Assembly: GCA_030849465.1 (NCBI GenBank)
Contig: JARVLF010000010.1
Coordinates: 806,001 to 870,000 of the forward strand
Reading direction: 5' to 3'
Length of the DNA: 64,000 nt
Origin: Moesziomyces globuligerus
Lineage: Eukaryota; Basidiomycota; Ustilaginomycetes; Ustilaginales; Ustilaginaceae
Shown here: piece after piece, positions 10,518 through 18,474 of the stretch
Layout of the letters: every line of letters begins with the position of its first letter
Position numbering within the stretch: the stretch's first letter is position 1
Notes under the pieces: model-generated
Database searches by the model: none
What the model saw: the letters and a program-made list of their open reading frames with translations, nothing else
Told to the model about the DNA's origin: nothing
Made by a program: the position numbers and the translations under genes

Positions 10518-12056
10518 ATGGCGATCTCCGACACGCTCCAGATCGCATCGCCCTCGGGCAAGACGCTCTCGGTCCCCACGGGCCTGTTCATCGACAACCA
10601 GTTCGTCCCCGCGCTCGATGGCGGCGAGCTCGAGACGATCAACCCGGCCACGGGCAAGTCGCTCGGCAGTGTCTCGGCTGCTTCGGACAAGGACGTGGAC
10701 CGCGCGGTCGAGGCGGCGCGCAAGGCGTTCAACACCACCTGGGGTCGCAACAGCTCGCCCGGCCAACGCGCCGCGGTGCTCTTCAAGCTCGCCGACCTCC
10801 TCGAGGCGCACGCCGAGGAGCTGAGTGAGCTCGAGTCGCTCGACAACGGCAAGCCGCGCTGGATGGCCGAGACGATGGACATCGCCGACACCGCCGGCTG
10901 CTTCCGCTACTACGCCGGCCTCGCAGACAAGATCGAGGGCAAGACGATCGAGCAGAAGGAGGGCGAGAAGCTCGCCTTTACGCGCCTCGAACCGCTCGGC
11001 GTGTGCGGTCAGATCATCCCCTGGAACTACCCCATCGGTATGCTCGGCTGGAAGGTCGCGCCCGCGCTCGCGGCGGGCAACTGCATCGTGCTCAAGCCCG
11101 CCGAACAGACGCCGCTCAGCGCGCTCCGCATCGCCCAGCTCTCGGTCGAGGCCGGTCTGCCCGCCGGCGTCTTCAACGTCGTCAACGGCCTGGGTCCGAT
11201 CGTTGGCGATGCCATCACGGCACACATGGACGTGGACAAGGTCGCCTTCACCGGTTCCACCGCCATCGGCAAGCGCGTCATGGAACGCGCCGCGCGCTCC
11301 AACCTCAAAAAAGTCACGCTCGAGCTCGGCGGCAAGTCGCCCGTGCTCGTCTTTGAGGATGCCGACCTGGAGCAGGCGGTCAACTGGACCGCCCTCGGCA
11401 TCCTCTTCAACCAGGGTCAGGATTGCACCGCCGGCTCGCGACTCTTCGTGCAGGAGAGCGTCTACGACACGTTTGTGCCCAAACTCGTCGAGGCGTTCAA
11501 GCAGCATGCGATCGGAGATCCTTTCGACAACAAGACCTTCCAGGGTCCGCAGATCACCGAGCGTCACCAGCAGCGCATCCTCGACTACATCGCCTCGGGC
11601 AAGGAGCAGGGCGCGACGGTCGAGATCGGCGGCCAAGCATGGACCGACGGCGCCGGCGAGTTCGCAAACGGCTTCTACGTTCAGCCGACCATCTTTTCGG
11701 GCTGCAGGAAGGGCATGCGCATCGTCGACGAGGAGATCTTTGGTCCCGTCATCGCAGTCGCCAAGTTCAAGGACGAGGCGGAAGCCATCCGACTCGCCAA
11801 CGACACCTCGTACGGTCTCGGAGCCGGCGTCTTTTCCCAAAACGCTTCCAGGTGCATGCGAGTCTCGGGCGCCATCCAGGCCGGCACGGTGTGGGTAAAT
11901 TCTTATGTGGCCGTGAGCAACGCAGTTCCCTTTGGCGGCTTCAAGGCCTCGGGCATCGGAAGGGAGCTCGGCGTCGACGCGATCAAGGAGTACACCCAGG
12001 TCAAGTCCATACACTGGAACTACGGCGAGTCTCTCGATTGGCCCATCACTGGCTAA
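10518..12056 (+). CDS. NAD(P)-dependent aldehyde dehydrogenase
   Basis: 512 aa, the usual size for the ALDH superfamily. It oxidises aldehydes to acids. All key features are present: PWN with the oxyanion-hole Asn170, cofactor-site FTGSTAIGK at 244-252, general base Glu269 in LELGGKS, catalytic Cys303 in NQGQDCTAGSR, and the C-terminal PFGGFKASGIGRE. No clear mitochondrial presequence is visible, so a cytosolic isozyme is likely. In Ustilago maydis, proteins of this type include the indole-3-acetaldehyde dehydrogenases Iad1/Iad2, but I cannot tell a specific substrate from sequence. It is intronless with an ATG at 10518. It is divergent from a Zn2Cys6 regulator and convergent with the UNG gene, whose stop lies 97 nt away. 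Confidence 0.93.
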   Translation: MAISDTLQIASPSGKTLSVPTGLFIDNQFVPALDGGELETINPATGKSLGSVSAASDKDVDRAVEAARKAFNTTWGRNSSPGQRAAVLFKLADLLEAHAEELSELESLDNGKPRWMAETMDIADTAGCFRYYAGLADKIEGKTIEQKEGEKLAFTRLEPLGVCGQIIPWNYPIGMLGWKVAPALAAGNCIVLKPAEQTPLSALRIAQLSVEAGLPAGVFNVVNGLGPIVGDAITAHMDVDKVAFTGSTAIGKRVMERAARSNLKKVTLELGGKSPVLVFEDADLEQAVNWTALGILFNQGQDCTAGSRLFVQESVYDTFVPKLVEAFKQHAIGDPFDNKTFQGPQITERHQQRILDYIASGKEQGATVEIGGQAWTDGAGEFANGFYVQPTIFSGCRKGMRIVDEEIFGPVIAVAKFKDEAEAIRLANDTSYGLGAGVFSQNASRCMRVSGAIQAGTVWVNSYVAVSNAVPFGGFKASGIGRELGVDAIKEYTQVKSIHWNYGESLDWPITG

Positions 12057-12153
12057 ACCCCGGCCTCGCTTTGTGGACGTGACGATGCGGAATGATTCAT
12101 TGTATGATCGATTGCCGAATGCTGTGCGATGTGGAAAGAGAGGAGGAGGGTGT

Positions 12154-13407
12154 TTAGAGGTCGGACCAGTCGATGGTGCCCTGTTCGCCGTATCGCTGGC
12201 GGAGCCAGTCGTTTGCTTTTTTGAAATGGCCGTTCCCGAGGAAGCCGCGGTGGGCAGAGAGCGGAGAGGGATGGGCCGACTTGAGGATGAGCACATTGGC
12301 CGACTTATCGGTTACGCCAGCCTCGGCCAGTGTCTTTGCTGCTGGTGCGCCCCAGACCAAGAAGACCACGCCCTTGTTCTGCGCCTCTGCTCCCTTGCCC
12401 TCGTCCTTGTCTTGCGTTTTCTGCGACTCGGTGCTCTTTGGCGGCACAGTCTTCGGTTGCGCCTTTGCGAACATGGTTGCGATGGTGGACGAGGCGAACG
12501 CGTTTGCGCCTGCTGCCTTTGCGGCGGGCGAGGCCGCTGCATCGTCTGCGATGCGTCTGAGGATATGCTTGGTCAGCCCCTCCCAGCCTTTGCCGTGGTG
12601 GCTTGCAGCTGCGCCTGCGGATACGGTGAGGCAGGCGTTGAGCAGAAGGACGCCCTGGCGGGCCCAGCCCTCGAGGCATCCGTGCGCGGGCGCGCGGAAG
12701 CCGGGATACTCGGCCGCGAGCTCCTTGTAGATGTTTCTCAACGAGGGCGGAGTGGCGATGCCCCTGGGGACGGAGAACGAGAGACCGCACGCCTGACCCG
12801 GGCCGTGGTAGGGGTCTTGGCCGACGACGACGACGCGCACGTGCTGCGGTGTCGGGACGAGCCGCGACCACGCATAGATGAGTTCGCGCGGCGGAAACGT
12901 CTTTTTGCCCGCCGCGTCTTGGGCGGCGAGAAACGCCTTGAGCGAAGTCGAGAAGTAGGTCTTTTCCATCTCGGGCCGCAGCAGCGCAAACCAGTCGGGA
13001 GACATGGTCTGGCGCTCGAGCCACAGCGGATCCGACGCCGCATCCGCCGGCGGCTCCAGTCGAGGCTGCGCAGTCGACGCTGCGCCCGCTGAGGCCGAAG
13101 CTTTGGACGGCGTCACGAGCGTCGCTTGCCGCAGCGGTTTGGGAGTCGGTGTGAGAGCAGCGCTGACAGATGCTCGAAGTGGGGATTCGGGTACGGGTTG
13201 CGACGATCCCAGCGTCGACGCGGCCGACTCGGCCTCGTGCGCAGCCGCGAGCAACGCATCTTCGTCGATCTCGCGGTCGGAAGAGTCGAACTCATCCTCG
13301 ACGTCCTTCCTGGCCCGTTTTGCGCTTTGCTCCGATGCCTCGTGATTGTCCGAGAGCGTGTTGGCGTCTCGCTTCGAGAGCATCGTGCGCGCCGCGCGTG
13401 TCGACAT
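12154..13407 (-). CDS. UNG1: Uracil-DNA glycosylase
   Basis: 417 aa family-1 uracil-DNA glycosylase, which removes uracil from DNA in base excision repair in nucleus and mitochondria. The catalytic water-activating loop GQDPYHGPGQ carries Asp198, the uracil-binding LLLNACLTV follows at 254-262, and the DNA-intercalation loop AHPSPLSAHRG contains His379. Residues 1-125 are a poorly conserved, charged N-terminal region with the basic cluster KRARKD, compatible with a nuclear signal. No PCNA-binding box is obvious. An unusual insertion of roughly 50 residues (about 290-345, Ala/Lys/Gln/Glu-rich) lies between the LLLNACLTV half and the VVFLVWG strand. It makes the enzyme longer than the about 310 aa human protein. 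ATG at 13407, no introns. Confidence 0.93.
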   Translation of the reverse strand: MSTRAARTMLSKRDANTLSDNHEASEQSAKRARKDVEDEFDSSDREIDEDALLAAAHEAESAASTLGSSQPVPESPLRASVSAALTPTPKPLRQATLVTPSKASASAGAASTAQPRLEPPADAASDPLWLERQTMSPDWFALLRPEMEKTYFSTSLKAFLAAQDAAGKKTFPPRELIYAWSRLVPTPQHVRVVVVGQDPYHGPGQACGLSFSVPRGIATPPSLRNIYKELAAEYPGFRAPAHGCLEGWARQGVLLLNACLTVSAGAAASHHGKGWEGLTKHILRRIADDAAASPAAKAAGANAFASSTIATMFAKAQPKTVPPKSTESQKTQDKDEGKGAEAQNKGVVFLVWGAPAAKTLAEAGVTDKSANVLILKSAHPSPLSAHRGFLGNGHFKKANDWLRQRYGEQGTIDWSDL

Positions 13408-13932
13408 GGTGCTGCGTATAGACGCGGACGAACGGGGCGACGCGATGCGCAGTGGTGCTTGCAGGGCAGCTGGTTTGGCCGTAGCAAGTGCACTGAGCAG
13501 GTGGAATCGGATGTACCGAATGATGGCAGAGTGAGCTGGGCAGTAGATCTGTATGGAGCCGAGGTGTCGAGTGTCAAGGTCGAAGGGTCAAGGAAGGGTG
13601 AAGGGTGAAAGGTGAAGGGCGAGTTGGTCAGCCTCACCTCCACACGCTCGGAGGAAGGAAAGCTCGGACGCGCCCGAAGCACTCTACGCGTAGGAGTGCT
13701 TCCCACGCTTCTCAGGGTCGCGTCACGGCTTGGCCGACTGCGGAGCTTAGCAGCTCAGACCAACACTCAGCTCTCCGAGTTCCGAGTGCTGGAATTTCGG
13801 CCTCGCATTTGTGTTGCGATTTTGGCTCGCAAGATTCGTATTCAACGCTTCACCATCCAACTCGGTCTCGTCTCCGGTCCGCCTCCATCCTGACCGGTTC
13901 GGCGTTCCCGATCGATCTGCACCGCACACGCC
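13408..13932. other. Divergent promoter, UNG / thioredoxin-like
   Basis: 525 nt shared upstream region. A short GAAGGGT/GAAAGGT direct-repeat run is visible near 13583-13620. No gene is seen. Confidence 0.45.
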
Positions 13933-14435
13933 ATGACGCTGACCAGCTCCACCGACGTGCCCGCCTCGTCGCTCACGGGCACCACACCGCGCTTCCTCAT
14001 CTTCTTCAGCTCGGGATCGCCGCCCTGGTGTCCCGACTGCGTCGACGCCCAGCCCGCCATCGACCACGTCTTTGCCGGCCCCACCGCCGATGCGCACATC
14101 GTCCTCGTAGGCGAAAAACCAGAGTAAGCACCCCACCTACCCGCGCCAGCCGCGCCAGCCACGCCCTCAACCCACAAATCGGCTGACCAACTGTTTCCGC
14201 TGAATCGCAGGTGGAAGACGCCCGACAACAAGTTCCGCTCCCAGTACCACATCTCCTGCATCCCCACCATCACAAAGATGCTCAACGTAAGTCGCCCCAA
14301 CTTGACCCCTTCCAGATCACATCGACCCGGTCCTGACCATCGCACGCCGGTCCAAAGGGAAAGGAGGTCGCTCGCATCGAGGATAGCGAGTGCAAGAGCA
14401 TCGAGACGGTCTCCGCTTTCGTCCAGGCCAAGTAA
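13933..14435 (+). CDS. TXNDC17-like thioredoxin-domain protein (DUF953)
   Basis: Small cytosolic disulfide reductase of the TRP14/TXNDC17 family. Three exons are proposed: 13933-14123, 14211-14286 and 14358-14432, with the TAA stop at 14433-14435, giving 114 aa. The WCPDC active site (Cys33, Cys36) is the family signature. Exon 2 supplies the conserved W-x-x-P-x-N-x-F-R and the cis-Pro segment ISCIPTITK. Exon 3 gives GKEVARIEDSECKS and the C-terminal helix. Donors are GTAAGC and GTAAGT, acceptors CAG and AAG. The TAA overlaps another GTAAGC, so an alternative last exon after the CAG at 14471-14473 would continue TDEEKVQLHN for about 45 residues. That intron would be only 42 nt, so I prefer the short form. 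Confidence 0.8.
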
Positions 14436-14604
14436 GCAACACGCGGTCACCCTCAACGCTGGTCATGCTGCAGAACCGACGAGGAAAAGGTACAATTACA
14501 CAATGTGCGCGCGAACAGTGGAACAGGGAAAGCCGAGGCTATATGCAGAGGCGAGCGGCGAGAGCCACCGATAAGTGGGATCAGACAGACGCGGTCAACG
14601 AGGC

Positions 14605-15243
14605 TCACTTGAAGAAGCCGCCGAATCCGCCGCTGCCACCGTTGTGACCGCCGTGGTGGCCGCCAGAAGGAGGGCCGTAGGGATTGCCACCGTAGGCGCC
14701 GTTGTTGTGCTTCTTGTCGTCAAACTTTTCAAACACCTTCTTGCCGATCTGTGCGAGCACGGCGCCGCTGGCCATGGAGCCAAAGGTGCCCATGTGACCG
14801 CCCGTCATCTTGTTGCCAGCCCAGCCGGCGGCTGCGCCTGCGGCCATGGTGCCGAGGCCTCGTTCGCCGTCGACCGGATTGCCGTTCTGGTCGTACTGCG
14901 GCGGGCCCTGCTGGCCCTGCTGGCCCATCGGCGGCGCATGGGGCGAGTTGGCGTACGGCGAGGGCGAGGGCGAGCCAGCGTAGCCCGAGTGCGAACCGCC
15001 GTAGCCCGGCTGAGGAGCAGGCGAGCCGCCGTAGCCCGAGTTGTAGTGGTGCGAGCCCGCATCCGGCGCGCCAGGTGCGCCGGGAAACGAAGGCGAAGGA
15101 CCGCCGGGATACGACGACTGGTAGCCCGCCGAGCCCGACGACGAGAGCGGGTCTCCGGGGTACGAGGACTGGCCGCCGCCAGGATACGACGACTGCGGGC
15201 CGCCGGGATACGAAGACTGAGGTCCGCCGGGATAGTACGACAT
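14605..15243 (-). CDS. Gly/Pro/Ser-rich protein with a glycine-zipper segment
   Basis: 212 aa from the ATG at 15243; the in-frame GTG at 15249 is not a plausible fungal start. The N-terminal two thirds are low complexity with repeated SSYPGGPQ-type units, then GYGGS repeats and a Gln/Pro stretch. The C-terminal part has a conserved-looking segment, GLGTMAAGAAAGWAGNKM, followed by GSMASGAVLAQIGKKVFEKF. Its small-residue spacing resembles the glycine-zipper segments found in surface-antigen-like and many fungal proteins. The tail is His/Gly-rich and ends GGFGGFFK. The composition suggests a disordered, possibly aggregation-prone or membrane-associated protein. Function unknown. It is convergent with the thioredoxin-like gene (170 nt between stops). 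Confidence 0.75.
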   Translation of the reverse strand: MSYYPGGPQSSYPGGPQSSYPGGGQSSYPGDPLSSSGSAGYQSSYPGGPSPSFPGAPGAPDAGSHHYNSGYGGSPAPQPGYGGSHSGYAGSPSPSPYANSPHAPPMGQQGQQGPPQYDQNGNPVDGERGLGTMAAGAAAGWAGNKMTGGHMGTFGSMASGAVLAQIGKKVFEKFDDKKHNNGAYGGNPYGPPSGGHHGGHNGGSGGFGGFFK

Positions 15244-16183
15244 TTGCACGAGGAGAGGCTGAGGGGATCGAGTCGTTGCGAGAGCGCGGCGAGAATGCGT
15301 TGAAAGCGAGTTGAGATGATGCGAAGACGTGGTGGGCGAGAGACAGAGAAGGGTGGGCTACTTATGGATGTGGCAAGCGCATGTGCGCATGCGGGCACGG
15401 CTGGTCCCTGCGCCGAAATCAGATGGTCGACTGGCAGCGATGCTCAGCCACAGGACCCTTGAGCAGCCGCTCTACGGTAGTCACTTGCTGCTCAAGCGCT
15501 CGCCCACAGCCTTGCGCCAAGCCGATCGGATGTGTGACCCGGCGAAAGGAAAGAGCTATGCCCAGGCCTGCCGCCCGCCTGATGGGCCTGGCTCAAAAGG
15601 CTGTGTGGGTGTGAGGCGCGGGCCAGCCGGCTGTGCAGCCAGTGTCGGGCTGTGCGCGCAGACCTAGCCGATGCTGGGGCTTGGATTTTTTCGGCCGGGC
15701 CACCAAGGCGGTGCAGTGCAAGCGCAGAGGCCCAAGGCACGATGACGATGCGCCACTCGCCTCACTGCAGCCACTCGAGGCTTGGCGCCTATCGGAGGCG
15801 TAACACTGCAAATTTTTTTCGTGATTTGTTCGAAGATCTGCTGTAACATTCTTTGCTTCGAAAGTCTGGCTTCACGTGCGCGTGCGTGGCTTTCCCGCGT
15901 CGCTTCCCGCCGCAGCTGCCCGTTTGGCAAGCGAGGCTGCTGATTTCGAAAACGCCGCATTTCCAGCTTTAATTTCGTAGCCAGTTGGGCTGCAGCGCGA
16001 CGTCGAACTGTGCCGATCCCGCGTCGCGATCCACGGCTGCTCGCATGCGCTCTGCTTTCCATTGGACCATGCTCCCGTCGGCTGCACGCCAGCGCCTCTC
16101 GCACCGCACTCCTCGCAGAGACGGCCCGCATCTCGTGCCATTCATCATGGCTCGAAACACAGTCCTTGCATCCAAGAAGCGCA
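15244..16183. other. Intergenic region upstream of tRNA cluster
   Basis: It presumably holds the promoter of the Gly/Pro-rich gene (CATAAGTAG on the minus strand near 15360) and the 5' flank of the first tRNA. A T7 run lies at about 15814-15820. No gene is seen. Confidence 0.4.
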
Positions 16184-16351
16184 GGCTCCATAGCTCAGTT
16201 GGTTAGAGCGTAGCACTGTTACTCGCACGGCGAGGGCCAGCCAGCTGCTTCTGCAGCCCGGTCGCCCTCGTCTCTCTCCTCCCCGCTCCTCGTCGCGAGC
16301 GCCGGGTTGAATGAGATGCTGAGGTCGGCGGTTCGAGCCCGCCTGGGGTCG
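16184..16351 (+). tRNA. tRNA-Asn(GTT), copy 1, with 94-nt intron
   Basis: A cloverleaf can be drawn: acceptor GGCTCCA/TGGGGTC, D-arm GCTC...GAGC, anticodon stem TAGCA/TGCTG, T-arm GGCGG-TTCGAGC-CCGCC, discriminator G. The anticodon loop CTGTTA-A gives anticodon GTT (Asn). The intron lies at 16222-16315, after position 37, the canonical site for nuclear tRNA introns, and contains a small GCTGC/GCAGC hairpin. Internal A and B boxes are intact. T-rich runs just downstream (CTTCTCTTTTT) serve as the Pol III terminator. An intron of 94 nt is long for a tRNA. Confidence 0.92.
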
Positions 16352-16440
16352 CTTCTCTTTTTCCTCTTTTTGCCCCCTCCCACCGCTCGTTCTGTGGTTC
16401 ATAACCGGTCGAGGCACAGTCCGTTTATCCAAGAAGCACA

Positions 16441-16611
16441 GGCTCCATAGCTCAGTTGGTTAGAGCGTAGCACTGTTACTCACGGCGAAGGTCGCCAGCT
16501 GCTCCTCGGCAGCTGGCCGGCCCTCGTGTCTCCTACAATGTCTCCGCTCCTCCTTGTGAGCGCCGGGATCAAGAGATGCTGAGGTCGGCGGTTCGAGCCC
16601 GCCTGGGGTCG
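16441..16611 (+). tRNA. tRNA-Asn(GTT), copy 2, with 97-nt intron
   Basis: The exons are identical to copy 1. The intron lies at 16479-16575, is related to that of copy 1 (shared GAGCGCCGGG near its 3' end), and has a stronger hairpin with stem CCAGCTGC/GCAGCTGG. Upstream (TCCAAGAAGC...AGGCTCC) and downstream (CGCTTCTCTTTTTCC) flanks also match copy 1, showing a tandem duplication of the whole gene unit. Confidence 0.92.
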
Positions 16612-17425
16612 CTTCTCTTTTTCCTTTTTTGCTCCCTGTCCACCCCCTCCTCGACGTTGGATGGCGAAGAGGCTTGTACCATCGTCCCCCACCGCCGAGA
16701 TGGCCTCTGAAAGTCTCGCTCCTTGGCCGACACCACTGTAAGGCTGCTTTTATTTTCTCGCGTCTCGTTCCGTCGCTCTCGCGGATCTGAAAACGTCGAT
16801 TTCCGACTTGTTCTACAGCCATGCATCTCCACTTCAGGGAGACCATCGAGTGTCTACGCTGCGCCTAGTATGGCGGTGGTTGTGGGCTACAGTATCTGGA
16901 CCGGTGTGAGCACTCACAGCCCGGCCGAAAGGATTCTGAGCGCTGGCGGCGACTCGCAACGGTGCTGTCGCTTTACTGAAGCGTGTGCTGCAGGCAGGGT
17001 GACTTTAAAGCGTGGCAGCTGCCAAAGTGGGCGTCGATTTCCGCGCCCAAGGCAAGAGTGAAACGCGGGACCCTGGAATCGCAGCTCGGTTGGGAAAAAC
17101 AAGGCGCCCAGAAGCAGCGGATGCCATGGAAGCGTGGCTGCAAATCACTTTGAGGAGAAATCCATTCGCGCCGATTTGGCTCGGATTAGCCGCCTCTCTC
17201 CACACGCCGTCGGGCTCACAAATTCCCACTCCCCTTCCCGCGTCTCTCCACATCCGCATTCGCATCCCCATCCGCATCCGCAGCGCCTCGACTCACCCCA
17301 ACTCCTCATTTGGCTTGCCTCGACCTCTTCCCCCTGCATCTCGCCGCCACCGGGGAACGCAGCAATCCCGCTCCGCCTGCTGCTTATACCCCGTAAAACT
17401 ACACTGCTCTCCAACAAGAAAACAT
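16612..17425. other. Spacer between tRNA copies 2 and 3
   Basis: 814 nt with no convincing reading frame. A short pyrimidine-rich run with CATCCGCATTCGCAT-like repeats is visible at about 17245-17285. Nothing else is seen. Confidence 0.4.
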
Positions 17426-17565
17426 GGCTCCATAGCTCAGTTGGTTAGAGCGTAGCACTGTTATCTCTCCACCCACACAGTAGCACCCTCCCCAGGGTGA
17501 GCAGCCAACGCAAGGCGGCCTACTGAGAGATGCTGAGGTCGGCGGTTCGAGCCCGCCTGGGGTCG
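17426..17565 (+). tRNA. tRNA-Asn(GTT), copy 3, with 66-nt intron
   Basis: The same mature sequence as copies 1 and 2 is split by a shorter, unrelated-looking intron at 17464-17529. The intron contains its own hairpin (CACCCT/AGGGTG). Position 37 A precedes the intron and position 38 A follows it. The terminator is the T-rich run (TTTCTTTTTTT) directly after the gene. Flanks differ from the other two copies. Confidence 0.92.
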
Positions 17566-18474
17566 TTTCTTTTTTTGGCTTCAGCGACGTCTGTAGGATC
17601 TCGTAAGTCTTGCTTCTGCAAGCACCTCCTCTTGGCTTCATTTAGTGATGCGAGTCGGTAGCAATCCATGCCGCATGAATGGTGTTGGTGTTGGTCACCC
17701 CGCAGCGCGCCCCGTCCACACCGACTCGCGAATTTCGACCGAGTGCGGCGCTGTTAGACCGCGAGCGTGTCGACGGTCGGCCGTGTCGTCATCGTCGCTG
17801 TCACAAGTCGCCGGTTTGGCTCTCGAGCGGTCCCCACTGGAGCGGGTCGGCAGCATGCTCAGACGCATCGCGGTTGGGCGCCAACGGTGGCAACGCCGCA
17901 TCAGGTTGGTGGGAGATGGCGCCGCTGCACAGTCGGCCGTGCCTTCATTTATTTCAAGCCCTCGAGCGGCATACGGTTCAGCACACACACCATGCACCCG
18001 CGTGTGGCTTGCGAGAGACTTCATTTCGGACCACGATCGAGCTTCGCTTTGAAGCCGGTACACGCAGGGATGCGCCTCCGAAACCCCCAGGGGCTATCCC
18101 TGCTGCGTTCACACATGGTTCAGCCTGCATGGCACGCGGGTGCGCAAGCTACCCAAGGCGGATCCTTCGCGCCGCGAGAAAAACTTGCATCCTCCGCTAG
18201 CGGCTCTCGAAGATGACTCCAGTCGAGTTGGTCGCTGTGGATATCTTCTCCCGTCTTTGCTAGCACCAAGAACAAGAAAGGTAAGCTCGTCCTAAGACAG
18301 GGGCAGAGAGCAGCTGGTCTCCTCGGCCTCGGTTGCACGCGTTCCCACGTTGCAGGGCAACGATCAATATCGCCACGAGCAGAAACAATAGTGCTGCCAG
18401 CTCCGAGAGCTATTCATACCTTGCCCTTTCACCACCTTCATGCCCGAGTCTTGTGCGTCTCTTCCGGCAGAGCC
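17566..18474. other. Intergenic region, tRNA cluster to membrane protein
   Basis: No supported gene. It presumably contains the promoter and leader of the gene starting at 18475. Short open frames on both strands have no recognisable content. Confidence 0.4.

Noticed and set aside
10497..12296. 599-codon minus-strand frame over the dehydrogenase
   Set aside because: Antisense shadow. The ALDH frame carries all catalytic motifs.
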